Assembly: GCF_036077095.1 (NCBI RefSeq)
Contig: NZ_CP107960.1
Span: 8,060,001 to 8,124,000 of the forward strand
Direction: 5' to 3'
DNA from: Streptomyces sp. NBC_00376
GTDB lineage: Bacteria; Actinomycetota; Actinomycetes; Streptomycetales; Streptomycetaceae
DNA length: 64,000 bases
Numbering within the stretch: the first letter of the stretch is position 1; each line of letters opens with the position of its first letter. Under the pieces are notes generated by a model that worked only from the letters and a program-made list of their open reading frames with translations, was not told where the DNA came from and ran no database searches. Positions 29,944 through 40,926 of this stretch are shown here, one piece after another. A program made the translations under genes and the position numbers.

Positions 29944-30771
29944 TCAGCCGGAACCGTCCGCCGCGAGCCCCCGGACGTCCGTGACCGTGAAGAGGCCGCC
30001 GTCCGGGTCCAGCAGGGTCGCCTCCGCGCCCTGCGCCAGAGCCCGCTGCTCGACCAGGCTGCCGCCGTGCTCCCGCGCAGTCGCGACCGTGGCCGCCACA
30101 TCGGTGACCGGGAAGTGCACCTGCCAGTGCGGGCGGACCAAGGGATCGGGCGCCGCCTCCACCGCGCCCGAGTTGATCCGGAACAGCAGGCGCCCGTCGC
30201 ACTCGACGATGACCTCGTCCCCCTCGTACGACACCTCGCAGGACCCCGGGCGCCCGCTCGCCCAGTCGAGCACCTGCCCGTAGAAGATCGCGGCGTCGAA
30301 GGCGTTCCTGGTGTGCAGACGGAGCCAGGCGTGCGAATGGCCGTCCGGCGCGGGCGGCGAGGTCGCGGGCTCGGTCCGCTCCCAGATCCCGAACACCGCA
30401 CCGTCCCGGTCCGCCGCGAGCGCCCCGCGCCCCTTGCCGAGAGCCATCGGTCCCACGGCGACCGTGCCGCTGCGCTCCCGGATGCGCGAGGCCGCCGCGT
30501 CGGCGTCGGGGACGGAGAAGTAGGGCGTCCAGGCCACGGCCACCCGGTAGGCGGTCGCCACCGCGCCGATGCCGGCGACCGGTACGTCGCCCCGGCGCGC
30601 GACCGAGAACTCCTGCCCCAGCTTGCCCGGACGGAAGGTCCACCCCAGCACCGCGCCGTAGAACTCCTGCGCCGCTCCCAGGTCACGGGTCATGAGGTTG
30701 ACCCAGCAGGGCGCTGCGGATCCGGTCAGCGGCGCCGGTGTCGACGCCTTCCCCAGGTGGCTTCCGCTCAT
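29944..30771 (-). CDS. Two-domain VOC family protein
   Basis: 275 residues formed by two VOC (glyoxalase/bleomycin-resistance fold) halves. First half begins CWVNLMTRDLGAAQEFYGAVLGW; second half has AWLRLHTRNAFDAAIFYGQVLDW and ends GGLFTVTDVRG. Tandem VOC proteins of this type are common in Streptomyces and often described as hydroxylase-like or resistance-like; the actual role is unknown. ATG at 30771; the upstream in-frame codons to 30864 do not look like family sequence. Confidence 0.85.
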   Translation of the reverse strand: MSGSHLGKASTPAPLTGSAAPCWVNLMTRDLGAAQEFYGAVLGWTFRPGKLGQEFSVARRGDVPVAGIGAVATAYRVAVAWTPYFSVPDADAAASRIRERSGTVAVGPMALGKGRGALAADRDGAVFGIWERTEPATSPPAPDGHSHAWLRLHTRNAFDAAIFYGQVLDWASGRPGSCEVSYEGDEVIVECDGRLLFRINSGAVEAAPDPLVRPHWQVHFPVTDVAATVATAREHGGSLVEQRALAQGAEATLLDPDGGLFTVTDVRGLAADGSG

Positions 30772-30906
30772 GGTCCTACTGCCTTCATCGGTTCCGAGGT
30801 CTGGGTACGCCTGTGGCCGGCGGACCCCCACCAGCCTCACCGCAGGCAGTCGCCCCCGCAACACGCGATGCCCCCACCGCGGACCGTTGCCGGGAGGTCC
30901 GCGGGG

Positions 30907-31239
30907 TCAGTCGCGCTGCTCGTCGGTCTCTCGGGGGATGGGTTCGTTCCCGTGGTCACCGAGTTCGTACGGCGAAAGGCCCCGGCGGTCGGGCGGGAAG
31001 TGGTCGTCGCCGTGCACATCGCGTTCCTCGATGTGGCTGCGGTGGTCCGGCCGCGGTGGCTGCTCGTCGGGGCTGGGCGGTGGCAGTTCCTGGTCGCGGC
31101 GCCGCTGCCCGAGCCAGAAGGCGCCGATCAGTACGGCCACCAGAACCACTCCGACAATGCCCAGCACCGACCCGGTGGCGCCCCGCCCGTCGGCGAAGGT
31201 GACGGCCAGCGAACTCAGGTCTGCGTTCGAAACGTCCAT
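30907..31239 (-). CDS. Small membrane protein with polar C-terminal tail (DUF6479-like)
   Basis: 110 residues from the ATG at 31237-31239. One membrane helix (GSVLGIVGVVLVAVLIGAFWLG), then a basic stop-transfer (QRRRDQE) and a long Pro/Asp/Glu/His-rich cytoplasmic tail. This resembles DUF6479 proteins of Streptomyces. A longer start at 31293 is possible, but the extra residues (MNSCELLSEDC) lie over an AT-rich stretch that looks like promoter. Function unknown. Confidence 0.65.
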   Translation of the reverse strand: MDVSNADLSSLAVTFADGRGATGSVLGIVGVVLVAVLIGAFWLGQRRRDQELPPPSPDEQPPRPDHRSHIEERDVHGDDHFPPDRRGLSPYELGDHGNEPIPRETDEQRD

Positions 31240-31457
31240 GCTTGCCGGATACCCCGAGGCGCAGTCCTCACTCAATAATTCACATGAATTCATGTTTTAA
31301 GTGGATATGACCTGAAAGGTGTTTCGCTCCGGGCTTTGCGCCGTAGGGTCGCTATCCGTTCGAAATCCGGTGGTCTCGTGTCGCCGTCGTCCTGCCGCGG
31401 GGTGAGCCTGGAGACATCCCCGAATCGCCCCAGGGGCACGGAGCGGAAGGAACCGCG

Positions 31458-31847
31458 GTGAACACCATCAAGGAGAAGCAGACGGAGGACAGCGGGTACA
31501 CCGAGGAGGTGTCGGTCGTCATCAGCGGATGCGAGAAGGCCGACGCACGGATGGTCTTCGATGTGCTGCGGGCCGCGTTCACCACCGACCGGGCCTCGGT
31601 CGACGTACCGCAGGACCTCGCGGGCAAGCGCCCCACCGCATGGGTGGTGACCGTCGACGTCACGGAGGCCCGGGTGGTGTCCGGCCCGGTCGCGCTCGGC
31701 GCGCCCGTGAGCGTCGACGTGCAGGGCGGCTACTGGGCGGTGGAGCGGCTGAGGCGGAGCCTGGCGCACGCCTTCGACGTGACCGTCGTCGGGGCCGTCT
31801 CCGGCGACCAGGAGGAAGAGGTGCGGCTGCGTCTGTCGAGCCGGTAG
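31458..31847 (+). CDS. Conserved small protein, function unknown
   Basis: 129 residues, GTG at 31458 with GGAAGG upstream. Alternating beta and helix: EEVSVVISGCEKADARMVFDV, TAWVVTVDVTEARV, PVSVDVQGGYWAVERLRRSL, FDVTVVGAVSGDQEEEVRLRL. No membrane segment and no known motif. It is probably real because of the ribosome site, balanced composition and a complete alpha/beta pattern. It precedes the oxidase operon by about 115 bases, with no sign of coupling. Confidence 0.7.
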   Translation: MNTIKEKQTEDSGYTEEVSVVISGCEKADARMVFDVLRAAFTTDRASVDVPQDLAGKRPTAWVVTVDVTEARVVSGPVALGAPVSVDVQGGYWAVERLRRSLAHAFDVTVVGAVSGDQEEEVRLRLSSR

Positions 31848-31962
31848 ACCGATGGGACGACCGACCGACGGGTCACGGCCCGGTGGCGGAGCAATGAAGT
31901 GGGAAGCCCTCGCACGTCTGGTAGAAAACGGTCAAAAGGTCACCCCTGAAAGGTGCGAGTGC

Positions 31963-32525
<563 letters not shown>

Positions 32526-32529
<4 letters not shown>

Positions 32530-33512
32530 AGCCCTTCGCCTATCTCCGCGCCCGGTCCGCCGAGGAAGCGGTCCGTGAGCGCGCCGCCCACCCCGGCGCC
32601 GTGTTCCTCGGCGGCGGCACCAACCTCGTCGATCTGATGAAGCTCGGCGTCGCGGCCCCGGACCGGCTCATCGACATCAGCCGGCTGCCGCTGGACCACG
32701 TGGCCGACACCGAGGACGGCGGCCTGCGGATCGGCGCGACCGTGCGCAACGGCGACCTGGCCGCCCATCCCGCGGTACGCACCCGCTATCCCGCCCTGTC
32801 CCAGGCGCTGCTGTCCGGCGCCTCGGGGCAGCTGCGCAACACCGCCACGACCGGCGGCAACCTGCTTCAGCGCACCCGTTGCGCGTACTTCCAGGACACC
32901 TCCAAGCCGTGCAACAAACGGGCACCCGGCACCGGCTGCCCCGCCCACGACAGCGCCCAGCGCGACCTCGCAGTACTCGGCCACTCCGCGCACTGCGTCG
33001 CCACCCACCCGTCCGACATGGCCGTGGCGCTGTCCGCCCTCGACGCCACCGTCCAGTTGTACGGACCGGACGGCGGACGGACCCTGCCCGCCACCGGATT
33101 CCACCGCCTTCCGGGCGACACCCCCGAACAGGACACCGAGATCCGGCCGGGCGAACTCATCACCGAGCTGGTCCTGCCACCGCGCCCGGAAGGCGCCACC
33201 TCCCTCTACCGCAAGGCCCGCGACCGCGCCTCCTTCGCCTTCGCCCTCGCGTCCGTCGCCGCCGTACTGAGCGTCCGCGGCGGCCGGATCGAGCATGCCG
33301 CGCTGGCCTTCGGCGGGCTCGCCCACCGGCCCTGGCGCGCACACGCCGCCGAGGACCTGCTGCGGGGAGCACCGGCCACCGACGAGACGTTCGAGCGTGC
33401 GGTCGACGCCGAACTCGCCGCCGCCCGGCCGCTGCGCGAGAACGCGTTCAAGGTGGGCCTCGCTCGCAACCTGGCCGTCGACGTACTCGCCGAACTCGCC
33501 GCCGAGACCTGA
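32526..33512 (+). CDS. Molybdenum hydroxylase FAD subunit with 4Fe-4S motif (PaoB/YagS type)
   Basis: 328 residues. FAD-binding segments FLGGGTNLVDLMK and TTGGNLLQRTRCAYF are typical of the CO-dehydrogenase flavoprotein fold. Cys119, Cys129, Cys138 and Cys157 lie in an insertion (RTRCAYFQDTSKPCNKRAPG onward) that in PaoB carries an extra 4Fe-4S cluster; this places the enzyme with the E. coli PaoABC periplasmic aldehyde oxidase type rather than classical xanthine dehydrogenase. GTG start overlapping the previous stop. No Tat signal is seen in this operon, so a cytoplasmic enzyme is likely. Confidence 0.92.
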
Positions 33513-33621
33513 GCGACCGGCCCCGGCACCGCCCCGCCGGCGCCGGGCGATCGTCTCTCGGCCGCCCCGCCGAAAGCTGAGCAACCGCACCCAACGCCGC
33601 CCCCGCCGTGAGGACCCCGTC

Positions 33622-35721
33622 ATGAGCCAGGCCCCGTCACCACTGGGCACCCCCGTCGTCCGCCGTGAGGGCCGGGACAAGGTCACGGGCACCGCCCGCT
33701 ACGCCGCCGAGCACACCCCGCCGGGGTGTCTGTACGGGTGGCCCGTCCCCGCCACTGTCGCCCGCGGCCGCGTCGACGCGATCCACGCGGACGAGGCGCT
33801 GGCCCTGCCGGGTGTGCACGCCGTGCTCACCCACCACGACGCGCCCCGGCTGAAGGAGCCCGACGACCCGATCCTCGCCGTCCTCCAGAACGACCGGGTC
33901 CCGCACCGGGGCTGGCCCGTCGCGCTCGTGGTGGCCGACACCCCGGAGGGCGCCCGCGCCGGGGCCGAGGCGCTGCGGATCACGTACGAGACCGACGGGC
34001 ACGATGTCCTGCTGACCGAGGAGCACCCCGGCCTGTACACCCCGCAGATCGTCAATGGCGACTACCCCGCCGTCCGGGAGCGCGGCGACACCGGCTGGGC
34101 CTTCGACGCGGCACCCGTACAGGTCGACGCCACCTATACCATCGGCGCCCTGCACAACCACCCCATGGAACCGCACGCCACGACGGCGCAGTGGGACGAC
34201 GACGGACATCTGACCGTCCACGACTCCAGCCAGGGCTCCACCACGGTCCGCGACAGCCTCGCCACCGCCTTCGGACTGAGGCCGCAGCAGATCACCGCCG
34301 TCTCCGAGCACGTCGGCGGCGGCTTCGGATCCAAGGGGACACCGCGCCCGCAGACCGTCCTGGCGGCCATGGCCGCACGCCACACCGGCCGCCCCGTCAA
34401 GATCGCGCTGCCCCGCCGCCAGCTGGCCGCCGTGGTCGGCCATCGCGCCCCCACCATCCAGCGCATCAGGCTCGGCGCCGAACTCGACGGCATCCTCACC
34501 GCGGTCGACCACGAGTGCATCACCCACACCTCCACCATCAAGGAGTTCGTGGAGCAGGCGGCCGTGCCGACCCGGATCATGTACGGCTCCGCCACCAGCC
34601 GCACCACCCACCGGGTCGTCGCCCTGGACGTGCCGAGCCCCTCCTGGATGCGCGCACCGGGCGAGGCGCCGGGCATGTACGCCCTCGAATCCGCCATGGA
34701 CGAACTCGCCTCGGCGCTCGGCATGGACCCCGTCGAACTGCGCATCCGCAACGATCCGGCGAACGAACCGGACTCCGGACGCGAGTTCAGCAGCCGCGGC
34801 CTGGCCGCCTGCCTGGAGAAGGGCGCCGCGCGCTTCGGCTGGTACGACCGCGACCCGCGCCCCGCGAGCCGCGAGGAGGGGCCCCTGCTGCTCGGCACGG
34901 GCGTCGCAGCCGCCACCTACCCCGTGTACATCGCGGCCTCCAGCGCCTCGGCGCAGGCCGCCGCCGACGGCTCGTTCCTCATCCGGACCAACGCCACCGA
35001 CATCGGCACCGGCGCCCGCACCGTGCTCGCGCAGATCGCCGCCGACGTCCTGGCCACGCCCGTGGAGAACGTCCGGGTCGACATCGGGAGCAGCGAACTG
35101 CCCGACGCCCCACTGGCGGGCGGATCGTCGGGCACCGCCTCCTGGGGCTGGTCCGTGCACAAGGCAGCCACCCTGCTGCTGCGCCAGTTGCGCGAGCGCA
35201 GCGGACCGGTCCCCGCCGACGGGCTCACCGTCACCGCCGACACCCAGCAGGAGACCGCCGGACAATCCCCTTACGCACGCCACGCGTTCGGCGCCCACTT
35301 CGCCGAAGTCGCCGTGCACGCACGGACGGGAGAGGTGCGGCTGCGCCGGATGCTCGGTGTCTTCGCCGCCGGACGCATCCTCAACTCCCGTACCGCGCGC
35401 TCCCAGTTCATCGGCGGGATGACCATGGGGGTCGGCATGGCACTGACCGAGGCATCCACCATGGACCCCGTCTTCGGCGACTACACCGAGAGCGATCTCG
35501 CCACCTACCACGTGCCGGCCTGCGCCGACGTGCCGGAGATCGAGGCGCACTGGATCGACGAGGAGGATCCGCATCTCAACCCGATGGGCAGCAAGGGCAT
35601 CGGCGAGATCGGCATCGTCGGCGCCGCGGCGGCCGTCGGCAACGCCGTCCGGCACGCCACCGGCGTCAGGCTGCGCAGTCTCCCGCTCACCCCGGACACA
35701 CTGCTGCCGTACCTCCTGTGA
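33622..35721 (+). CDS. Molybdenum hydroxylase catalytic subunit (PaoC/aldehyde oxidase type)
   Basis: 699 residues. Starts with VRREGRDKVTGTARYA, the usual entry to the first domain. Molybdopterin-binding signatures are EHVGGGFGSKG and the late SKGIGEIGIVGAAAAVGNA in which Glu662 is the catalytic base. Oxidises aldehydes or purines at a Mo=O/Mo-OH centre with molybdopterin cytosine dinucleotide as likely cofactor. It closes the operon and is 110 bases after the FAD subunit. No XdhC/PaoD-type maturation factor follows in the window. Confidence 0.93.
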   Translation: MSQAPSPLGTPVVRREGRDKVTGTARYAAEHTPPGCLYGWPVPATVARGRVDAIHADEALALPGVHAVLTHHDAPRLKEPDDPILAVLQNDRVPHRGWPVALVVADTPEGARAGAEALRITYETDGHDVLLTEEHPGLYTPQIVNGDYPAVRERGDTGWAFDAAPVQVDATYTIGALHNHPMEPHATTAQWDDDGHLTVHDSSQGSTTVRDSLATAFGLRPQQITAVSEHVGGGFGSKGTPRPQTVLAAMAARHTGRPVKIALPRRQLAAVVGHRAPTIQRIRLGAELDGILTAVDHECITHTSTIKEFVEQAAVPTRIMYGSATSRTTHRVVALDVPSPSWMRAPGEAPGMYALESAMDELASALGMDPVELRIRNDPANEPDSGREFSSRGLAACLEKGAARFGWYDRDPRPASREEGPLLLGTGVAAATYPVYIAASSASAQAAADGSFLIRTNATDIGTGARTVLAQIAADVLATPVENVRVDIGSSELPDAPLAGGSSGTASWGWSVHKAATLLLRQLRERSGPVPADGLTVTADTQQETAGQSPYARHAFGAHFAEVAVHARTGEVRLRRMLGVFAAGRILNSRTARSQFIGGMTMGVGMALTEASTMDPVFGDYTESDLATYHVPACADVPEIEAHWIDEEDPHLNPMGSKGIGEIGIVGAAAAVGNAVRHATGVRLRSLPLTPDTLLPYLL

Positions 35722-35897
35722 CCCGGACGGACGCACCCCGGGGCCTCTCGGCGAAAGCCCCCCACGTGTTGCACGAGCGGTGCCGGCGAGTCACCCTGTG
35801 GAGTGACCCAGAAGTGACATCTGCTCACTCTTCGTGTTCGGGGGTTGTTGGTTCAACGGGGCGAAGCCAGTGGGCCTCGATGTGAGGAGCCTCGACG

Positions 35898-36401
35898 ATG
35901 ACCGTTCCACTCGACCGGCACTACCTGGTCGAATTCCAGGTTTCGGCAGAGCGTGTGTGTCAGCTGCGACGAATAATCGCGGCACACCTCCGCCACTGGA
36001 GTCTCGAACTCCATATCCGGCCGGTATGCCGGGGTGTGGAGGAGCTGCTGACCAATGTCCACCGGCATGTCGGTGACGACAACAACTGTGTCGTCGAACT
36101 CCGCTGGTCCGGGCGGCATCTCACGGTCTCCGTCGCCGACAACGGCTCCGAGATGCCGCGACTGCTCAGCAACGGCGGTGGTGGCCTGAGCCGGGTCATG
36201 GCCCTGAGCGACAGCTGGGGCACCTGCCGCACGGCCGAGGGCAAGGTCGTCTGGTTCACCCGGTACGCCAAGGAGCCGTACAGCGCCGACCTGGTGCGGT
36301 TCCCGCCGCTGCCCGGGGTGCGCGAGTCCCGGCGCCCGCCCGTGGCGGCCGCCGCCCCCGTCATCGAGCCCGCGACGGCATCCGACCCCGCTCTCGTCTG
36401 A
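35898..36401 (+). CDS. ATP-binding anti-sigma-type regulatory protein (HATPase_c)
   Basis: 167 residues. The RsbW-like histidine-kinase ATPase fold is visible: RVCQLRRIIAAHLRHWSLE, N box VEELLTNVHRH, G1 box VADNGSEMP and a Gly-rich GGGGLSRVMALSDSWG. These short stand-alone kinases of Streptomyces act as anti-sigma factors or partners in switching cascades. The C-terminal 35 residues are Pro/Ala-rich and unstructured. No sigma factor or anti-anti-sigma gene is adjacent. ATG at 35898. Confidence 0.87.
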   Translation: MTVPLDRHYLVEFQVSAERVCQLRRIIAAHLRHWSLELHIRPVCRGVEELLTNVHRHVGDDNNCVVELRWSGRHLTVSVADNGSEMPRLLSNGGGGLSRVMALSDSWGTCRTAEGKVVWFTRYAKEPYSADLVRFPPLPGVRESRRPPVAAAAPVIEPATASDPALV

Positions 36402-36587
36402 GCCGGGCCACCGGGACCGGCAGCGCCACAATTCGTACCCGCTGGACGTTTCCCCCTCCCGGCGCGGACGGCGTGCACACCGCACGCACCGACCGCGCCG
36501 GCCGGGGTGTCCGCCCGGCGGGGCCCGCGTTGCGGCGCGGCGTACGGCACGGCACGGTCGAAGGAACGAGGCAAGGAGGACACGGCC

Positions 36588-38006
36588 ATGCCCATCGCGA
36601 CGGTCAATCCCGCGAACGGCGAGACCCTCAGAAGATTCGACGCGCTCGACGAGGCGGGCATCGAGCAGCGGCTCGACGCCGCCGCCACCGCGTACCGGCA
36701 GTACCGGACCACCGGGTTCGCCGAGCGGGCCCGCCTGCTGAACCAGGCCGCCGTCCTGCTCGACGAGGACCAGCGGGACATCGCGCGCACCATGACCATC
36801 GAAATGGGCAAACCCGTCGTGGCGGCCCGCGCCGAGGCCGCCAAATGCGCCAAGGCGATGCGCTGGTACGCGGCCCACGCCGAGGAACTCCTCGCGGACC
36901 AGCACCCGTCTTTCGACGATGTGCGGGACTCCGGTGCCTCGCGGGCCTACGTCCACTACCGGCCGCTCGGTCCCGTGCTCGCCGTGATGCCGTGGAACTT
37001 CCCGCTCTGGCAGGTCATACGATTTGCCGCCCCGGCCCTCATGGCGGGCAACGTCGGTCTGCTCAAGCACGCCTCCAACGTCCCTCAGACGGCCATGTAC
37101 CTGGAGGGCCTGTTCCGCCGGGCCGGATTCCCGGCGGGCTGCTTCCAGAGCCTGCTGGTGGGATCGGGGGCGGTCGAGGCGATCCTGCGCGACCGCCGGG
37201 TCGTCGCCGCCACCCTCACCGGCAGCGAGCCAGCAGGCCGCTCGGTCGCGTCGATCGCCGGCGACGAGGTGAAGCACACCGTCCTGGAGCTCGGCGGCAG
37301 CGACCCGTATCTCGTCATGCCGTCCGCCGACGTGGCCAGGGCCGCCCGTACCGCCGTGACCGCACGGGCGCAGAACAACGGGCAGTCCTGCATCGCCGCC
37401 AAACGGTTCATCGTGCACACCGAGGTGTACGAGGAGTTCGCCGAACGGTTCACCGTGGGCATGAGCAACCTGACGGTCGGCGACCCGCTGGAGGAATCCA
37501 CCGACGTCGGACCGCTCGCCAGCGAACAGGGACGCACCGACCTGGAGGAGCTGGTGGACGACGCCGTACGGCAGGGCGCGCGAGCGCTGTGCGGAGGCGG
37601 CAGGCCCGAGGGCCTGGCCCCGGAACTGGAGCGGGGCTGGTTCTACGCCCCCACGGTCCTCGCCGGGATCACCCCCGCCATGCGCATCCACCGCGAGGAG
37701 ACCTTCGGCCCCGTCGCCTCCCTCTACCGCGTCGACGAGCTGGACGAAGCCGTGGCGCTCGCCAACGACAGCCCCTTCGGCCTCAGCTCCAACGTATGGA
37801 CCCGCGACGCGGACGAGGCGCGCCGCTGTGTACGCGACCTGGAGGCCGGCGGTGTCTTCTTCAACGGCATGACGGCGTCCCACCCCGCACTGCCCTTCGG
37901 CGGTGTGAAGCGCTCCGGGTACGGACGTGAGCTCGCCGGACAGGGCATCCGCGCGTTCTGCAACGCGACCACGGTCTGGTACGGCCCCGAGCCCGTCGGC
38001 CCGTAG
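36588..38006 (+). CDS. NAD(P)-dependent aldehyde dehydrogenase, succinate-semialdehyde type
   Basis: 472 residues. Start [20 protein letters not shown] is typical of GabD/SSADH-like enzymes. [13 protein letters not shown] is the cofactor entry, ELGGSDP supplies the catalytic Glu (about 234) and [12 protein letters not shown] the nucleophile Cys268. [13 protein letters not shown] and the [12 protein letters not shown] end complete the family pattern. Cytoplasmic. ATG at 36588 behind AAGGAGGA. Twenty bases before phosphoketolase, so the two are probably cotranscribed; a role in acetaldehyde or semialdehyde disposal near acetyl-phosphate production is possible. Confidence 0.93.
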   Translation: MPIATVNPANGETLRRFDALDEAGIEQRLDAAATAYRQYRTTGFAERARLLNQAAVLLDEDQRDIARTMTIEMGKPVVAARAEAAKCAKAMRWYAAHAEELLADQHPSFDDVRDSGASRAYVHYRPLGPVLAVMPWNFPLWQVIRFAAPALMAGNVGLLKHASNVPQTAMYLEGLFRRAGFPAGCFQSLLVGSGAVEAILRDRRVVAATLTGSEPAGRSVASIAGDEVKHTVLELGGSDPYLVMPSADVARAARTAVTARAQNNGQSCIAAKRFIVHTEVYEEFAERFTVGMSNLTVGDPLEESTDVGPLASEQGRTDLEELVDDAVRQGARALCGGGRPEGLAPELERGWFYAPTVLAGITPAMRIHREETFGPVASLYRVDELDEAVALANDSPFGLSSNVWTRDADEARRCVRDLEAGGVFFNGMTASHPALPFGGVKRSGYGRELAGQGIRAFCNATTVWYGPEPVGP

Positions 38007-38025
38007 GGCCCCGGTTGGAGACACC

Positions 38026-40422
38026 ATGAGCAACGCCCCCGGCCCGGCAGCCACATCCGGCGCGACCGGCCCTTCCGACGAGGAGATCGCGGCACTCGAC
38101 GCCCACTGGCGGGCCGCCAACTACCTCACCGTCGGCCAGATCTACCTGATGGACAACCCGCTCCTGACCCGGCCGCTCGCTCGGGACGACATCAAGCCGC
38201 GGCTGCTCGGCCACTGGGGAACCTCACCCGGACTGAACCTGGTCCACACCCACCTCAACCGCGTCATCAAGTCCCGTGGGATCCAGGGCCTCTGCGTCTG
38301 GGGCCCCGGCCACGGCGGGCCCGCCGTCCTCGCCAACTCCTGGCTGGAGGGCAGCTACTCGCAGACGTACCCGGACGTCACCCGGGACGCCGAAGGCATG
38401 GGGAAGCTGTTCAAGCAGTTCTCCTTCCCCGGCGGGGTGCCCAGCCATGTGGCACCGGAGACACCCGGCTCCATCCACGAGGGCGGCGAACTCGGCTACG
38501 CCCTCACGCACGCCTACGGGGCCGCCCTGGACCACCCCGGCCTGCTCGTCACCTGCGTCATCGGCGACGGCGAGGCCGAGACCGGACCGCTCGCCGCGTC
38601 CTGGCACTCCAACAAGTTCCTCGACCCGGTGCACGACGGCGCCGTCCTCCCGGTCCTCCACCTCAACGGGTACAAGATCGCCAACCCCACCGTGCTCGCC
38701 CGCCTCCCCGAGACGGAGCTCGACGCACTGCTGCGCGGCTACGGGCACGACCCCCTGTACGTCGGCGGCGACGACCCGGTCGGCGTGCACCGGGCGATGG
38801 CCGCCGCGATGGACCGGGCCGTCGACCGGATCCGGGAACTCCAGGCCGCCGCCCGCACCGGCGGCGACACCGCACGCCCGCACTGGCCGATGATCGTGCT
38901 GCGCACCCCCAAGGGCTGGACCGGGCCGGTGGCGGTCGACGGGGTGCCCGTCGAAGGAACCTGGCGCGCCCATCAGGTCCCGCTGCCCGGCGTCCGGGAC
39001 AACGAGGAGCACCTGCGGCAGCTGGAGGAGTGGATGCGCTCCTACCGGCCCGAGGAACTCTTCGACGCGTCGGGACGGCCCGGCCCCCAGGTGCTCGCCT
39101 GTGTGCCCGAGGGCGACGCCAGGCTCGGCTCGACCCCGTACGCCAACGGCGGTCTGCTCCTGCGCGACCTGCCGATCCCGCCGCTGGACGACCACGCCGT
39201 CGAGGTCGACAAGCCCGGCACCGTGCTGCACGAGCCGACCCGTGTGCTCGGCGGTCTGCTGGAGGCCGTCATGGCCGCCACTTCCGAGCGCCGCGACTTC
39301 CGCGTTGTGGGCCCCGACGAAACCGCCTCGAACCGGCTGGACGCCCTCTACGGCGCCACCACGAAGGCCTGGCAGGAACGGATGCTGCCGACCGACGAGC
39401 ACCTCGCCCGCGACGGACGCGTCATGGAGGTGCTCTCCGAGCACCTGTGCCAGGGCTGGCTGGAGGGCTACCTGCTCACCGGCCGGCACGGCCTCTTCTC
39501 CTGCTACGAGGCGTTCGCCCACATCGTCGACTCGATGGTCAACCAGCACATCAAATGGCTCAGAACCTCCCGCCGGCTGGCCTGGCGCCGCCCCATCGCC
39601 TCGCTCAACTACCTGCTCACCTCGCACGTCTGGCGTCAGGACCACAACGGCTTCTCCCACCAGGACCCGGGTTTCGTCGACCACATCCTCGACAAGAGCC
39701 CCGAGGTCGTACGGGTCTATCTGCCGCCGGACGCCAACACCCTGCTCTCGGTCGCCGACCACGCGCTGCGCAGCCGCGACTACGTCAATGTGATCGTGGC
39801 CGGAAAGCAGCCCTCCTTCGACTGGCTCGCCCTCGACCAGGCCCGCGCGCACTGTGCCCGCGGCGCCGGGGTCTGGGAATGGGCGGGCACGGAGAACGGC
39901 AGCCGCGCACCCGACGTGGTGCTCGCCTGCGCCGGTGACGTACCCACGCTGGAGACCCTGGCCGCCGCCGACCTGCTGCGCAGGCATCTGCCGGAACTGG
40001 CGGTACGGGTGGTCAACGTGGTCGACATGACGCGGCTGCTGCCCCGCGAGGCACACCCGCACGGGATGCCGGACTCCGAGTACGACGCGGTGTTCACCAA
40101 GGACACCCCCGTGATCTTCGCCTACCACGGCTACCCGTGGCTGATCCACCGGCTCGCCTACCGGCGCGCGGGCCACGAGCAGCTGCATGTGCGGGGCTAC
40201 AAGGAGGAGGGCACCACCACGACGCCCTTCGACATGGTGGTCCGCAACGACCTGGACCGCTACCGGCTGGTCATGGACGTCATCGACCGGGTGCCCGGCC
40301 TCGGCGTCCGTGCCGTGGCGGTGCGCCAGGCGATGGCGGATGTCCGGACCCGCCACCACGCCTGGATCCGTGAACACGGCACGGACCTGCCGGAGGTGGC
40401 CGACTGGACCTGGAGCGGCTGA
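38026..40422 (+). CDS. xfp: Xylulose-5-phosphate/fructose-6-phosphate phosphoketolase
   Basis: 798 residues, the family length. Signatures: [58 protein letters not shown] (phosphoketolase pattern), the thiamine diphosphate region [13 protein letters not shown], and GFSHQDPGF. It cleaves xylulose 5-phosphate to acetyl phosphate and glyceraldehyde 3-phosphate. ATG at 38026, 20 bases after the aldehyde dehydrogenase. No acetate kinase is adjacent. Found as an auxiliary carbon route in many actinobacteria. Confidence 0.95.
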   Translation: MSNAPGPAATSGATGPSDEEIAALDAHWRAANYLTVGQIYLMDNPLLTRPLARDDIKPRLLGHWGTSPGLNLVHTHLNRVIKSRGIQGLCVWGPGHGGPAVLANSWLEGSYSQTYPDVTRDAEGMGKLFKQFSFPGGVPSHVAPETPGSIHEGGELGYALTHAYGAALDHPGLLVTCVIGDGEAETGPLAASWHSNKFLDPVHDGAVLPVLHLNGYKIANPTVLARLPETELDALLRGYGHDPLYVGGDDPVGVHRAMAAAMDRAVDRIRELQAAARTGGDTARPHWPMIVLRTPKGWTGPVAVDGVPVEGTWRAHQVPLPGVRDNEEHLRQLEEWMRSYRPEELFDASGRPGPQVLACVPEGDARLGSTPYANGGLLLRDLPIPPLDDHAVEVDKPGTVLHEPTRVLGGLLEAVMAATSERRDFRVVGPDETASNRLDALYGATTKAWQERMLPTDEHLARDGRVMEVLSEHLCQGWLEGYLLTGRHGLFSCYEAFAHIVDSMVNQHIKWLRTSRRLAWRRPIASLNYLLTSHVWRQDHNGFSHQDPGFVDHILDKSPEVVRVYLPPDANTLLSVADHALRSRDYVNVIVAGKQPSFDWLALDQARAHCARGAGVWEWAGTENGSRAPDVVLACAGDVPTLETLAAADLLRRHLPELAVRVVNVVDMTRLLPREAHPHGMPDSEYDAVFTKDTPVIFAYHGYPWLIHRLAYRRAGHEQLHVRGYKEEGTTTTPFDMVVRNDLDRYRLVMDVIDRVPGLGVRAVAVRQAMADVRTRHHAWIREHGTDLPEVADWTWSG

Positions 40423-40468
40423 CACCGCTCCGGCTCCCACGCCCACCCCCGGCTTCCACGACGCAGGC

Positions 40469-40792
40469 TCAGCGGCCCACGGCCCGTGCCAACTCGGCCT
40501 TCGTCATGCTCGACCGCCCGAGGATGTTCTTCTTCTTCGCCTCTTCGTAAAGCTGGTCGCGGGTCGGCCCTTCCGCTCCGCTGTGGGAACGCAGACCGCC
40601 GCGCCGCGAGGACGACATGTCCTCGACGGAGGTACGGCTGGCCGTCCTGGACTCACCGGCGCGGGCGCGTGCCTTGTTGACCGTACGGGCCGCGATCTCC
40701 TCGGCCCGTTCCTCGCTGACCCCGCGCTCCTGCGCGCTCTCCTTGATGTGCTCGTACTGCCGTTCCCGCTTGGCGTTGGATCCGCGTGGCAT
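40469..40792 (-). CDS. Small basic protein with Rho-N/SAP-like C-terminus (plasmid-stabilization-type annotation)
   Basis: 107 residues. N-terminal half is basic and helical (RGSNAKRERQYEHIKESAQE then RAEEIAARTVNKARARAGES); C-terminal part DQLYEEAKKKNILGRSSMTK followed by AELARAVGR is a short helix-extension-helix resembling SAP or Rho N-terminal domains that bind nucleic acid. Homologues are often labelled plasmid stabilization protein but I know of no tested function. ATG at 40790-40792. Converges on phosphoketolase. Confidence 0.8.
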   Translation of the reverse strand: MPRGSNAKRERQYEHIKESAQERGVSEERAEEIAARTVNKARARAGESRTASRTSVEDMSSSRRGGLRSHSGAEGPTRDQLYEEAKKKNILGRSSMTKAELARAVGR

Positions 40793-40926
40793 GGTGCAGT
40801 CACCCCTTTCTCCGGGACCTGCCCCGGGGCCAGGCGGCCCCTCCTCAGTCTCCCAGCGCGCCCCCGGGCCCGCACGCCTGAGGCATGCGGGCCCGGGGGA
40901 GGGGGTACGGCGTCGCGCCGGTCCGT

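Noticed and set aside
31321..31352. SigB-type promoter (GTTT and GGGT) before the gene at 31458
   Set aside because: The spacing of 21 bases is outside the 14-16 usually required.
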